The notes under the pieces were generated by a model. It had not been told where the DNA came from and did no database searches. It was given only the letters and a program-made list of their open reading frames with translations. A stretch of DNA of 64,000 nucleotides, from assembly GCA_027405735.1 (NCBI GenBank), contig JAPEHQ010000008.1, positions 2,356,001-2,420,000 of the forward strand, written 5' to 3'. How positions within the stretch are numbered: position 1 is the first letter of the stretch; every line of letters begins with the position of its first letter. The position numbers and the translations under genes were made by a program. The DNA is from Mucor racemosus (taxonomy: Eukaryota > Mucoromycota > Mucoromycetes > Mucorales > Mucoraceae). Below, one piece after another: positions 1 to 10,322 of the stretch.

Positions 1-77
1 TGAAACAAAAATAATTTCCTTTTTTTTTTTTTTTTCTTCGATTATATTTCTCATATAATATACACACAAATTATAAA

Positions 78-1488
78 ATGGTTTTCTTTTCATCTTTAAA
101 GAATTTATTCTCTCGTAAAGATAAAAGAGCATCAGATACATCAAACTTACGAAATGTCGTAAACAAGAAAAAGGCCCTTGCTTACAATGATAGTCAGCAA
201 AATAACAAAAATTCAGCCACTGCCTACAGTCCTGCAAATTCAGTAACAAATAACTCCAGTAACGGATGCAATTTTCAATTTAAAGACGGCAGAAGATACC
301 ATGCTGATTCAGATGTAGCTTATATACTTCCTAATGATGATGATGGTAATAAAAAAAAAATAACATTTATTCGAGAATATACTGAAAAAAAAAGCATCAA
401 ACATTTAGAGGCCGATCGAGTACATCAACAACATTGGATTCTTCGATATGCATTACAAAGGTAAACATTGTAGACATGTTCATGCATCAACATTTAATTT
501 AAATGCCAATATATCTACTAGTAATTTCCAAGCACCTGTCTCAGATGCATTAGAAAAGGGAATTACAGTTCTTGATTCAGGTTGTGGACCTGCTACCTGG
601 ACATTTGAAATGGGCGAAGCTTGGCCCAATTCAACTTTTCATGGAATTGATGCTTCATGTGTATTCCCTGAAAACATTAAACCTGCAAATGTTGAATTTG
701 TCATCAGCAATATCGCAAAAGAAATCCCATATCCTGATAATACATTCGATTATATTCATCAACGATTACTGCTTCTTGGTCTTACAAATGCTGATTGGGA
801 AAATGTAAGACATAGAATATCAAAATATAGCATAAAACTCATTGTAATCTTTCATAGGCATTAAAAGAATTATTCCGTGTCTTGAAACCTGGTGGATACA
901 TTGAATTAGCGGAGGTATGCATTTAGTTAATTTTTATGCAAAATTACCCTTTTTTTTTTTTTTTTTTTTTTTTACTAACCTCCGTTTTAAAGCCTGATTT
1001 GCAAGATTTAGAAAATATGGGACCAATTTTAAAGAAATTACAATATACTAGTATGTAATATATGAAATTAATTGATAATCTTTACTAAAATTGTACAAAC
1101 TTATAGTGTCAGATATGCTCAAAAGTAGAGGTATGCCAAATAAAGTAGCATGTGAGCTAGAGAGTCGATTGATTAAAGCTGGTTTTGTGAACCAAAAATT
1201 AAAAATAACACCACTGAAACTAAATCACACTGATAAAGCGGGCACATTACTTTGGTATGAAATACTCTCTGTTGTGTTTACTAATTTAAACTAACTTTTT
1301 TTATATCAAATAGGGATGACTATAGACAAGCATATATTAATGTAAGGCCTGTTATGGCCATGATTGTGCCTGAATGGGAAGATCCGGAGGTTTATGACCA
1401 ATATGTTACTGCTTGTGGTTTAGAAGCCGCAAAGAACAAGAGTAATGTTAATTGGTACTCTTGCTATGCACAAAAGCCAACTCAATAA
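78..1488 (+). CDS. SAM-dependent methyltransferase (class I fold), function unknown
   Basis: I read six exons: 78-460, 522-804, 858-914, 993-1050, 1107-1254 and 1314-1488. All introns are GT-AG and the sum (1104 nt) gives 367 aa. The first ~75 residues are polar and low in complexity, after a basic start (MVFFSSLKNLFSRKDK). Then come ADRVHQQHWILRYAL and the SAM-binding motif I, VLDSGCGPATW (about residues 143-153), an acidic loop GID, and later VLKPGGYIELAEPD (motif IV/post-I region). This is the layout of the Methyltransf_25/11-type proteins common in mucoralean fungi. The canonical GCGPGTW is GCGPATW here. Substrate cannot be told from sequence. Intron 3 (915-992) has a run of about 23 T followed by an ACTAAC branch site. 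The protein is probably cytosolic or nuclear, as I see no signal peptide or membrane segment. Confidence 0.85.
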
Positions 1489-3466
1489 AGAAGCATTCCT
1501 GTGCTCTACAACTGGGTTATGCGTTACTAAATGTAAACTACCCTATTATATCCTTAATTTTTGCGTCAATAAACTCGCTCTGACAAAATAACCATATCAA
1601 ACCACGACGCAAACGAAATAATAGATTCTAATATTAGATTTAATTGATTTACACAAAATCTTGTAATAAAAAAAAGTACTTACATGCTATGCAGTTAAAA
1701 TAAGCATTTCCAATTGGTATATTGTTGATATCTGGGTAACATGGGCCAAAAAAAAACTTTAAATATGCAATTGAGTATATATAGCAAATAAGAAATAATA
1801 CACCACCATCACGCATGGAGCTACTAATAAAAGTAAACTCAAACCTTGAGTTTTGGTAAATTTTAATTAGTTTAGAGTCTGATGCATTAATATTTACAAA
1901 TAAAGCCCTCATGAATTGGATTCTAATCAAGATTCGTGTAACTAAATGTCATTGTTTCACCAAAACAAGCATAAATCACCGGTTTAAACAGCGTTAGCTT
2001 TATGGTTAGGCATTTTCTGATTTTCAGAACCATACCAAACAATTACTTTAGTTCGATACATGCATTATATTGAGTTTTTGCAATTTTCTTTTGTTATAAT
2101 TTTGCATTAATTTTTCCCTTACCATACCCTGTCCGAAATCCATGAAATGGATACTTTGCGATTTTTCACCCCCCAAAATCGAGACTTTTTACCAAGATAA
2201 TTATTAGAACAAAGTAACCAGTAGAGCTTCCACTTTTATTGTGAAACGTTCAATTAAAGAGTCCACGCAATTTTTTTTTTAACTTTTTGCCTAAAAACGG
2301 TTATTTCTTAAACCTAAAACCATGCAAACTGTTGTGGGGTAACTTTCTTCATGATGTACCCCCATTCGATGCGCAAACAAATTCTCTCCATGCGCGGTTA
2401 TAATGATATAACATGGTTGATATCCATATTTTGGAGAAACCTTTGAAAAATTGCCAAGAAATTTCAAATTGACAGAAAACGATGGTCCGCGGCTCATTTG
2501 CAAAATTGATAATTAAAGCTCCGACATCGTTCACTTTCATGCACAATCGTTTCAATTGTAGTTAATGATTTGATGATTGCTGCACATAATCGCAATCAGC
2601 TTTTGATTAATATAATAATAGTATCAGTGTTACATTTAATACTATAAAAACTGTCCAATGATACTTGAATTGTAATAAAAAAGCGCCGAAGAATTGATTT
2701 GTAATTCAAGGTAAGGCTATTATATTTTCAATTTATGCGAATGATCCAAGCATGAGTCAAGAGTAAATGATAGTGGCAATTAAAGCAATTCTATTGCTTG
2801 TTTTTTTTTCCAGCATGCAACAGTTAATTTCCAAGCACATTTCTGCTATTTTCTTTAATTTTGATTTGGACGAGTAAAGAAAACTCATCCCAGATCTAAG
2901 ATTTAACTATAATTTCATCATTTAACAATAACCTACATTCTGAAAAATCTGCATATCATGTGTAATATGAAAAAAGTATGCATGACAATAAAAATGAACA
3001 TACTGTTATTAGCAAAGCAAACTCTATTTTCTCATTTTGTCTTGAATCAAGTATCGATGTTGCAAAGCCTGAACAAACAAATAAAATGTTGATACAGCAG
3101 TTTGTGTAAGCCCTACCGATAAGATTACCGTAAAAAACAATCCCCCAAGGGATTGTAAATTTGCACTCGAATTAAAAGTGCAATTAACAGATATGAATCA
3201 CGAAATAATATCCAAATATCCTTGAATAGATAATATCAAACATGGCAATCCAAAATTTCTCTATAGTTAGGATATACTACAAAGAATAATCATGTATTTT
3301 AGTTGATAAACAACACAAATTAAGACACATAGGTGAAAAAGGGAAAAAACAAAAGAGCGAAATTTTCCTAAATATCATACAAGGAAAATGTAATTTTCCT
3401 TCCTTCCTTTTACTTTTCCTTTTCCTTTTCATTTGAAATATTTATATATATCCCTTCAAAAACAAA
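1489..3466. other. Intergenic, no gene recognised
   Basis: About 2 kb of AT-rich DNA. Short open frames on the minus strand at 1649-1930 and 2291-2555 overlap each other or lack any recognisable motif, so I do not call them. The last ~70 bases (3390-3466) are pyrimidine-rich (TTCC/CTTT tracts) with a TATATATA stretch just before the next start codon, probably part of the glycosyltransferase 5' leader. Confidence 0.5.
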
Positions 3467-5347
3467 ATGACAGTGAATTGGTCATTACCTCTAAAAGTAC
3501 TGTATTCTATTGCCATTTCATGTTTTTTTGTGGTTCCAGCTATGGTAGGCTATGCGCTACGATTAGAAATCACACGAAAATCATTTTGGGTACTTGGTGT
3601 ATATGGCTTGATTGTATTTTTATTCATTTTCCTGCAACTTTTTTTCGCCACATTGAATCGAATTATGGTTTGCAGATATAAAAAGAAATTACCAGCTGCA
3701 GTTTCACGATATCAGCATATGAAACATCAATCCATCAATGAAAAAGTGATTCAAATCGATTATGTAGACCAACAAGATCTTCCCGAAAAAATCACAAAAA
3801 TTCCTTCTAATGAAGCTTCTTCTTCATCTGCATCTTCAGCTACATCATCTACAGTTTCACAAAAGAAACCAGCATCTAAACAAGAAGGAAGACCTGCTAC
3901 AAATATGGGATTAGCTGTAGTAGGTTATCGTGAAGAACCTACGCTGTTTACAAAGTGTTTAGAATCTATTAAAGAACTCAATTACCCTGATGCTTTCAAG
4001 ATTATTGTTGTTATTGATGGTGATGCGCCAGAAGATAGAGAAATGGCAAATCTCTTTCAAAAGATATTCCCGCAAGGCCCTATATTAGTTTTACCAGAGT
4101 TATTATCTGATTCATTTGAAAAGATTAGAAAAAATGCTCGAGAACAACAACAACAAGAAGGACAAACAGAAAAGATGGCAGTAGTAGATCCTGATTATGA
4201 CCAGTTATTAAGAGATGCATTTACATTACCAACAGATACAACCCCTGTTTGTTATATGCAACCTCATCGTGGTAAACGCCACGCCATGTATACAGCATTT
4301 CGTGTATTAATGGCTGCTGGATGTGATGCTGTCATGTCAACAGATTCTGATACAAAATTTGATCCTAACGCAATGGTTGAAATGGAAAGAGCGCTTTACT
4401 GGTTTCCTAATATTGGTGCAGCTGCTGGAGATGTTCGTATTTGGAATTCCTCTGATAGCTTACTTTCATTCATGTCTTCATTACGTTACTGGATGGCTTT
4501 TAATATTGAAAGAGCAGCTCAAAGTTTCAATCGATGCGTTACATGTGTATCAGGTCCTATGGGTATTTACAGATCACATGTATTAAGAGAAATCTTGGAT
4601 GATTGGATTACCCAGAGTTTTTTGGGCATGGAATGTACTTATGGTGATGATAGACATTTAACTAATCGAGCTTTATTGCAAGGATATAGAGTAGTGTATA
4701 CACATTTGGCTTTTTGTGAAACAGAAACACCTACCGCTTTTCTACGTTGGTTCAAACAACAAACCAGATGGTCCAAGAGTTTCTATCGTGAATTATTTTG
4801 GAATGCTCGTAGTCTTCATAAACATAGTCCTTGGATGGCCGCTGAACTCTTTTATCAAGGCATTTATCCTTTTGTATTACTGTTCTCTATCTTTCAAATC
4901 TTGTTTAGTAAAACTCCATTTGTTCTCTGTGTATGGTTAATCTCATTGCTTGCTATTGCTTGTATCAAAACTCTCTATTCTATGATTGTAACCCGTAATT
5001 TTCGATTCCTGGCTTTCCCATTGTATTCTTTATATTACATGTTTGGTTTAGTACCTGCTAAATTATGGGCTATTATTTCTTTATGGGATGTTGGTTGGGG
5101 TACATCTGCAAGATCAGCAGCCGAGCTTAAACGAGAAAACGTATTCTGCAGTCAATTCAAAGAAGCACTTCCCATTTTAGCTTGGTTAGTTTTATTATTA
5201 GGTGGTATTGCATTCAATATTACTGTCTTTGTCTTGAATCCAGATCGTATCAATGGTTTGGACTTTTTCGGGTTTGGCAGTGGTTTGTTGTCAGATCCTG
5301 ATTCTATTGTATTTTATCCTAATCCAAATAATACTATTACTCCATAA
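3467..5347 (+). CDS. Hyaluronan-synthase-like family 2 processive glycosyltransferase
   Basis: Single-exon gene, 626 aa. It is a membrane enzyme predicted to polymerise a polysaccharide from UDP-sugars at the plasma membrane. Two N-terminal membrane segments lie at about residues 9-32 and 40-63, followed by a Ser-rich linker (about 108-140). The GT2 catalytic core then shows AVVGYREEP, VVIDGD (about 182, UDP site), STDSDTKFD (about 290, DxD), GDDRHLTNR (about 391, acceptor and catalytic base) and QQTRWSKSF (about 430, the Q-x-x-R-W motif). About four hydrophobic segments follow, with WGTSARS near residue 550. GDDRHLTNR, the TETPT segment and QQTRWSKS resemble class I hyaluronan synthases and fungal Cps1-like proteins more than classical chitin synthases, which carry QRRRW. 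A Gln-rich insert sits near residue 225. The true product (hyaluronan, chitin oligomer or other) is not decided by sequence. Confidence 0.88.
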   Translation: MTVNWSLPLKVLYSIAISCFFVVPAMVGYALRLEITRKSFWVLGVYGLIVFLFIFLQLFFATLNRIMVCRYKKKLPAAVSRYQHMKHQSINEKVIQIDYVDQQDLPEKITKIPSNEASSSSASSATSSTVSQKKPASKQEGRPATNMGLAVVGYREEPTLFTKCLESIKELNYPDAFKIIVVIDGDAPEDREMANLFQKIFPQGPILVLPELLSDSFEKIRKNAREQQQQEGQTEKMAVVDPDYDQLLRDAFTLPTDTTPVCYMQPHRGKRHAMYTAFRVLMAAGCDAVMSTDSDTKFDPNAMVEMERALYWFPNIGAAAGDVRIWNSSDSLLSFMSSLRYWMAFNIERAAQSFNRCVTCVSGPMGIYRSHVLREILDDWITQSFLGMECTYGDDRHLTNRALLQGYRVVYTHLAFCETETPTAFLRWFKQQTRWSKSFYRELFWNARSLHKHSPWMAAELFYQGIYPFVLLFSIFQILFSKTPFVLCVWLISLLAIACIKTLYSMIVTRNFRFLAFPLYSLYYMFGLVPAKLWAIISLWDVGWGTSARSAAELKRENVFCSQFKEALPILAWLVLLLGGIAFNITVFVLNPDRINGLDFFGFGSGLLSDPDSIVFYPNPNNTITP

Positions 5348-5555
5348 AATTATTTAAAAATAAATTTTTTTTTAAAGGAATTCTTATGAGTCGCCATTTG
5401 GGCATGATATGTAATTTCAGCATAAATTGTAGCTATTTCAGTATAAAAATTACCAAAAGATACTGTAGATGGTGAAATTTGTTATATTAATTTACATCAC
5501 CTTATTTTAATGTATTAAACATACTTGAAAATTCTTTAAGTATAAATGTTTTTTG

Positions 5556-5583
<28 letters not shown>
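5556..5583. repeat. Poly-A tract (28 nt)
   Basis: A run of 28 A lies between the convergent glycosyltransferase and NPR3 genes. The 264-base gap between their stop codons holds nothing else that I recognise. Confidence 0.9.
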
Positions 5584-5586
<3 letters not shown>

Positions 5587-5611
5587 TACATTTAAATTTG
5601 GCTTGCTTTAT

Positions 5612-7302
5612 TCAATAATGGTATACAGTAACAATCTTGTCTCGATAATATTTCAATACTAAACCAAGTTGTCTTCTTGAAATTCCTTCACGATAAATTA
5701 TTTCTTCAATATGATGTTGTCCATTCATGTATGATTTCAACCTTTCAAATAGCTCTGCGACTTCTTTTGGTGCTCTTTCATAGGTTAATCTCTTTAGTCT
5801 GTTCCATTCAGGATCATTATTTGTATTTGAATTATTAGGGCTTGATGAAATTGTGTTGGAGGTATCTTGTTGAGAGCTATCACCCAACTGTGAACTACCG
5901 TCATATTGTGATTGAGGTGTTTCATTACCAGGTTTTTTATTTGGAGGTACCAGGAGAACTAAATACATGTGTAATTGTACGACTAAATCTTTGCGGATAA
6001 GATATGTAATGGCTTCTAAATATTGATTCTTCAATTCTTTAACATGATATACTAGATGATATTGTTGAGCATGCGATAATTTGGACAGTAATACCGGTAA
6101 ACTAAGATTTGGTATATGCAATTTGAAATCAGCTTCTAGGCTTGTAATGCTAGAAAAAAAAAAAAAAAAAAAAAAAAAGAATAATGCAAGATTAGAAAAT
6201 CAAATGAATTTCATAATACAAATAAACTTACTCGTCTAGTTTTGCAGTCGGTGAAACTACATAAATGTTTCTTGTACTAATAGTGTGTATTAACTTTGCT
6301 TTTCGCCAATAGATTAAATGTGCTGCTAAACGATATATTTGTGCGAGGGAGCAATCCAATAAAAGATGTAGTTCTTGCAAGCTTTGTGTAGGTGTTAAAA
6401 TCTGAACTAATTGCACCAAAGTAGGGCTTGCATCCAAAGGCATATTTTTCAATACTTCTTCAGGATCTTCTAATAAAAGTAGCGTATGATATGGACATAA
6501 AACCGGATAGTTATCGTATTCATAACCTGCCACACTATAGATATCCATCAAGGATGATCCAGTATAGTTATCTTTTGCTCTCTGTGTTGGAGACATGAGA
6601 CTTTCTCTATCTGCAGTCATTGAAGATTCACATGAATTATTCATGCCAATTACAGGGATTTGTAACGATAGATCTATAAAATCGTTTATAATGACATGTG
6701 CTGCTGTATTTGCTGAAATAGCAGTGTATATTTGTCGAATATCTCTTGCTAATGATGATTCTCGTAAGATTTCTCGCATTACTTGATCGTAAGGAATGCC
6801 TAGAGTCGAGCAGATTAGTTTCTTATATTGTATATCAACAAAATGGCATACCTTTATTAAAAGCTTCTTCTTTTAAACCAAGCACTTTTTCAATTTCTTC
6901 TTGCACATATCCACATCGAAGTTGTTCATATCGTAATGCAGATGAATATCTCAGAATAACATTTTTATAAATTGTTTCTACTTGAGCATTCAATTCTAAA
7001 TCAGGTGGAGTCATGACAAATACAACATGAAATAATGTCATATGGATTGATGTTGAACTGGGGAATGTATCTGACACTGACTCATCATCATTTTCATCAT
7101 CATCATCGTCATCCGGTGTATCTTCATTTGTATCGTCATTGGGTAAAGATCGATTGTTATTATATGAAGATGGAGATGTCAATGGTTGTTGAGATGGTGT
7201 AGGTGGTGTTGGTTGTGTAGTTGGAGAATTTATTTGTGATGGAGGTTTAGGTGATAATGGAGATGTCATGTGATCAGTGTCGTGATCTTCATTATCCATG
7301 GA

Positions 7303-7335
<33 letters not shown>

Positions 7336-7755
7336 TTGAGGAGAACTTAAACTGACGGGGTGCCCTACAAACGTTAAATCATCCATGCTTAATTGAAACT
7401 TTCTATCACATAATGGTGATTTAGGCGCAAGTGCATCAGCTAAAAAAGAAACGTCGATATTGAAAATAGTATCACGCCCAGCGAATATGTCTTTTTTTGT
7501 ATTATCATTGACCGTATTATTGTTGTTTTCGTTGCTATTATTATTGCTTTTGGATGCATTTGATGAACGTCTACTTTCTTCTGTATCGTTTTGAGATATT
7601 CTAGTAGCCATAGAAGAACCTACAGTGAAATCTTTGGCGTAATTATTTGCATGCCTATTTGATGATGGTCTTTGAGGATCTGGCGGATAACTGAAAAGAA
7701 AATGATGACCTCTTGTTGAATTTACAACGAGTAAAATAGCTAATAATGAACTCAT
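5612..7755 (-). CDS. NPR3: NPR3/NPRL3 subunit of the SEACIT/GATOR1 complex
   Basis: Three exons on the minus strand: 7755-6852, 6799-6232 and 6149-5612. Total 2010 nt, 669 aa. The N-terminus (LLAILLVVNSTRGHHFLFSYPP) is the longin-like start typical of NPR3. The C-terminus (ISRRQLGLVLKYYRDKIVTVYHY) matches the conserved winged-helix end of the family. NPR3 with NPR2 and IML1 restrains TORC1 at the vacuole on amino-acid shortage. Between them lie long low-complexity inserts: Ser/Asn-rich (about 55-90), a run of 12 Gln coded by mixed CAA/CAG (7309-7344 on the plus strand), Pro/Thr/Ser-rich, and an Asp run. Intron 2 (6150-6231) ends in a long T tract before TAG. The gene is divergent from the Ras gene, and they share about 410 bases of promoter DNA. 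Confidence 0.9.
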
Positions 7756-8167
7756 ATTTTGTGGTGTATTATAAAACTAGGTAAAGGCAAATAGGGTTTT
7801 CTCCAAGAATGGCATTTCCCTCAATTGATCGTTAAAGTCCCGCAATTGCTTTGCTATTACTGTGCTTGATATGATTGTGTGGATGTCATTTCGCAAATTT
7901 CTGGCTTCCTTCTTTTCTTTTAACAGCTTTTTTTTTCAATCTTCTTTTTCCATTTTTTTCTTATTTTTCGATATTTACTTGTAAAGCAAAAAACGTATTA
8001 TACATCTAATACTATATTGATATCCGGTATGTATTGCATTTGTTTGTCAATTATGTTTGTACAATGTGCAAAAATTCTTGAAATACTCTTTTAAATGAAA
8101 AGAAAAGTGCGGATATCCCAAAGGCTAACTTGTTTTATTCAATAAAAAGTATTTATTCTACAAAAAA
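7756..8167. promoter_or_regulatory. Shared intergenic region between divergent NPR3 and Ras genes
   Basis: A 412-base gap separates the NPR3 start codon (minus) from the Ras start codon (plus), so it must hold both promoters. It contains T-rich tracts around 7928-7968. I see no clear TATA box or named operator. Confidence 0.5.
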
Positions 8168-8272
8168 ATGATGTTGTATAAGCTTGTCGTTCTTGGTGAT
8201 GGTGGTGTTGGAAAGGTAATTTCAAAGAAATATCACAATCTTTTCGAGTTTTTGCTCTGTTTTACTAAATTT

Positions 8273-8306
<34 letters not shown>

Positions 8307-9216
8307 TTTTGTTAGACTGCGCTGACAATCCAGGTATTGTAAAACATTGCATTCCAGCATTCGTATATTTGTCGTTTTAACCAACTTGTTTTTTATCTAA
8401 TATTAGCTTTGTTTGAATCATTTTGTTGGTAAGCATTTTAGTGGATTTGTTTTTGCCTTTTAATGATTAATGTTGTTATCATTTTTAGAGGTAATTTTTA
8501 GAATTGATTAGATCAATTAAAAGAACGCCCATCATTATGAGAGAGTATTCACCCCTAATTCTATTTTTCTCACCCATAAAATATAGACATATGATCCCAC
8601 TATTGAAGATTCATACCGTAAGCAGGTGGTAATTGATGATCAACCCTGCATTTTGGAAGTATTAGATACAGCAGGACAAGGTAAAGATAGCGATTTGGAA
8701 TTTAGTTGATTTTATATACTCACAGTTTAAATTAGAGGAATATACTGCATTACGAGATCAATGGATCAGGTAGGAAAAAAAAAAAAAAAACTGAAATCTT
8801 TCGAAATTTTGTTGCCATGGCAACTGACTTTTTTTTAATTTCTGTACCTGAAAATCATTAGGGATGGTGAAGGTTTCTTGTTGGTTTATTCAATTACATC
8901 TCGCTCAACTTATGATCGCATTGAGAGATTCCGTGATCAAATTTTCCGAGTTAAAGATGTTGATAACGTACCATTGATGTTGGTTGGAAACAAATGCGAT
9001 AAAGTGACAGAAAGAGAAGTTACACGAGAAGAAGGATACGCAACAGCAAAGAGATTAGCTTGTGATTTCATCGAGACATCAGCAAAAACATGTGTCAACG
9101 TTGAGAGATCTTTCTATCAAGTAGTCAAGGCCATTCGAGCTCAAAGAGAAGGTTTGCGTGCAGGACCAAAAGGAAAACCCAAGAAGGAAAAGAAGAGCAA
9201 ATGTTTGATTTTGTAA
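8168..9216 (+). CDS. Ras-family small GTPase with CAAX tail, seven exons including 18-, 22- and 2-nt microexons
   Basis: Exons: 8168-8215, 8316-8333, 8407-8428, 8489-8490, 8587-8680, 8736-8769 and 8862-9216. Total 573 nt, 190 aa. The protein shows the P-loop GDGGVGKT, switch [14 protein letters not shown], switch II LDTAGQEEY, NKCD (guanine specificity), ETSAK, a Lys-rich hypervariable tail and a C-terminal CLIL box. The final Leu suggests geranylgeranylation. It is a Ras-subfamily membrane switch, close in sequence to fungal Ras/RasB types. P-loop position 12 is Gly; Asp precedes it where human Ras has Ala. The exons of 18 nt (TALTIQ), 22 nt and 2 nt together encode the stretch into switch I. 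Intron 1 carries a 32-T run. An AATAAA lies about 36 bases after the stop. NCS-1 follows 217 bases downstream on the same strand. Confidence 0.92.
8489..8490 (+). other. Predicted 2-nucleotide microexon (AG) of the Ras gene
   Basis: Exon 3 ends in phase 1 (GTT G before the donor GTAAGC at 8429). The next coding block starts exactly at ACA TAT GAT CCC (8587) because the codon just upstream in frame is TAG. Two bases are therefore needed. The sequence between reads TTTTTAG, AG, GTAATTT at 8482-8497: an acceptor, two bases, then the same donor heptamer that opens intron 1. Inserting AG gives GAG (Glu), the residue expected in FVETYDP. Without it the reading frame breaks. The flanking introns would be 60 and 96 nt. 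Confidence 0.8.
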
Positions 9217-9433
9217 TCCCCCTTTTTTTTTTTTCGTTTTTGCACAATACACAATAAATCAAAAAATATCACCATCATATACTGCAAAACAGCATTGTTC
9301 TTTTCTTCTCTTTTTCTTTTAGTGACGTATTTGCATCCCAAAGAAAATAGATTTTCCGAGAATTATATAAATTTATAGTTTGGTTTTTTTTTTTTTTGGA
9401 TTTCCCTTTTTCTTTTTTCTTTTCAATAAAAAA

Positions 9434-10322
9434 ATGGGTAAAGCACAGAGTAAACTTAGTCCAGAACAACTCACTGATCTTCAAAAGTGTACTTATTGTA
9501 AGTATTATTCATGCCTTATTTGGTTTTTACATTAAATCATCTTTTTAGTCGAAAAAAAGGAATTGCAACAATGGTAGATTTTAATTTATACGAAAATAAT
9601 TTCATTCTAAATGACAACATTGTTATTAGGTACAAAGGATTCTTAAAAGATTGCCCTTCTGGTCAATTAGACAAAACCGAATTTCAGAAAATATATAAAC
9701 AATTTTTTCCATTTGGTGATCCATCTCGATTTGCAGATTATGTATTCAACGTGTTTGATGGCGATAAAAATGGAATGATTGATTTTAAAGAATTTATTGT
9801 GGCATTATCAGTAACAAGTAGAGGTCGGGTTGATGAAAAGTTATATTGTAAGTGTCTATATTAACTCTCCTTATTTATTAATTTAAAATAAATAACCTTT
9901 TTTATTATTATTATTATTATTAGGGGCTTTTCAAGTATGTTGATTTGTGCTGTTTATTATTACTACAACTAAAATGTCAATTTAAATTTTATAGCTATAT
10001 GATATTGATAATGATGGTTATATTACCCGTGAGGAAATGCTACATATAGTAGATGCAATTTACAAAATGGTAGGAAGTATGGTTAAATTACCACCAGATG
10101 AAGACACACCCGAGAAACGTGTTAGTAAAATTTTTGATTTAATGGATAATGTAAGTTATGATGGACATGAATACGCAAAATATAGCCATCAAACTTATAT
10201 ATACAACTCGATTTGAATATTAGGATAAGGATGGTAGACTATCGATGGAAGAATTCAAAGAAGGATCAAAGAAAGATCCAACAATTTTACAAGCTTTAAA
10301 TTTATACGATGGCATGGTTTAA
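9434..10322 (+). CDS. NCS1: Neuronal calcium sensor 1 / frequenin (NCS-1, Frq1)
   Basis: Exons: 9434-9497, 9549-9573, 9630-9847, 9924-9934 (11 nt), 9995-10150 and 10224-10322. Total 573 nt, 190 aa, the usual NCS-1 length. The start MGKAQSKLS fits N-myristoylation at Gly2. The first EF-hand is degenerate with the typical KDCPSGQLD. Three canonical loops follow: [24 protein letters not shown] and [10 protein letters not shown]. The protein ends in LYDGMV. NCS-1/Frq1 binds Ca2+ and membranes and in yeast activates the PI4-kinase Pik1. The 11-nt exon codes the WAFQ junction between EF-hands 2 and 3. The gene is tandem with the Ras gene. Confidence 0.93.

Noticed and set aside
2291..2555. Minus-strand coding of two overlapping short frames
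   Set aside because: The frames overlap each other, lack known motifs and have no splice structure.
5612..10322. NPR3-Ras-NCS1 as a dedicated signalling gene cluster
   Set aside because: Adjacency of three conserved housekeeping regulators is easily by chance, and no shared element is visible.
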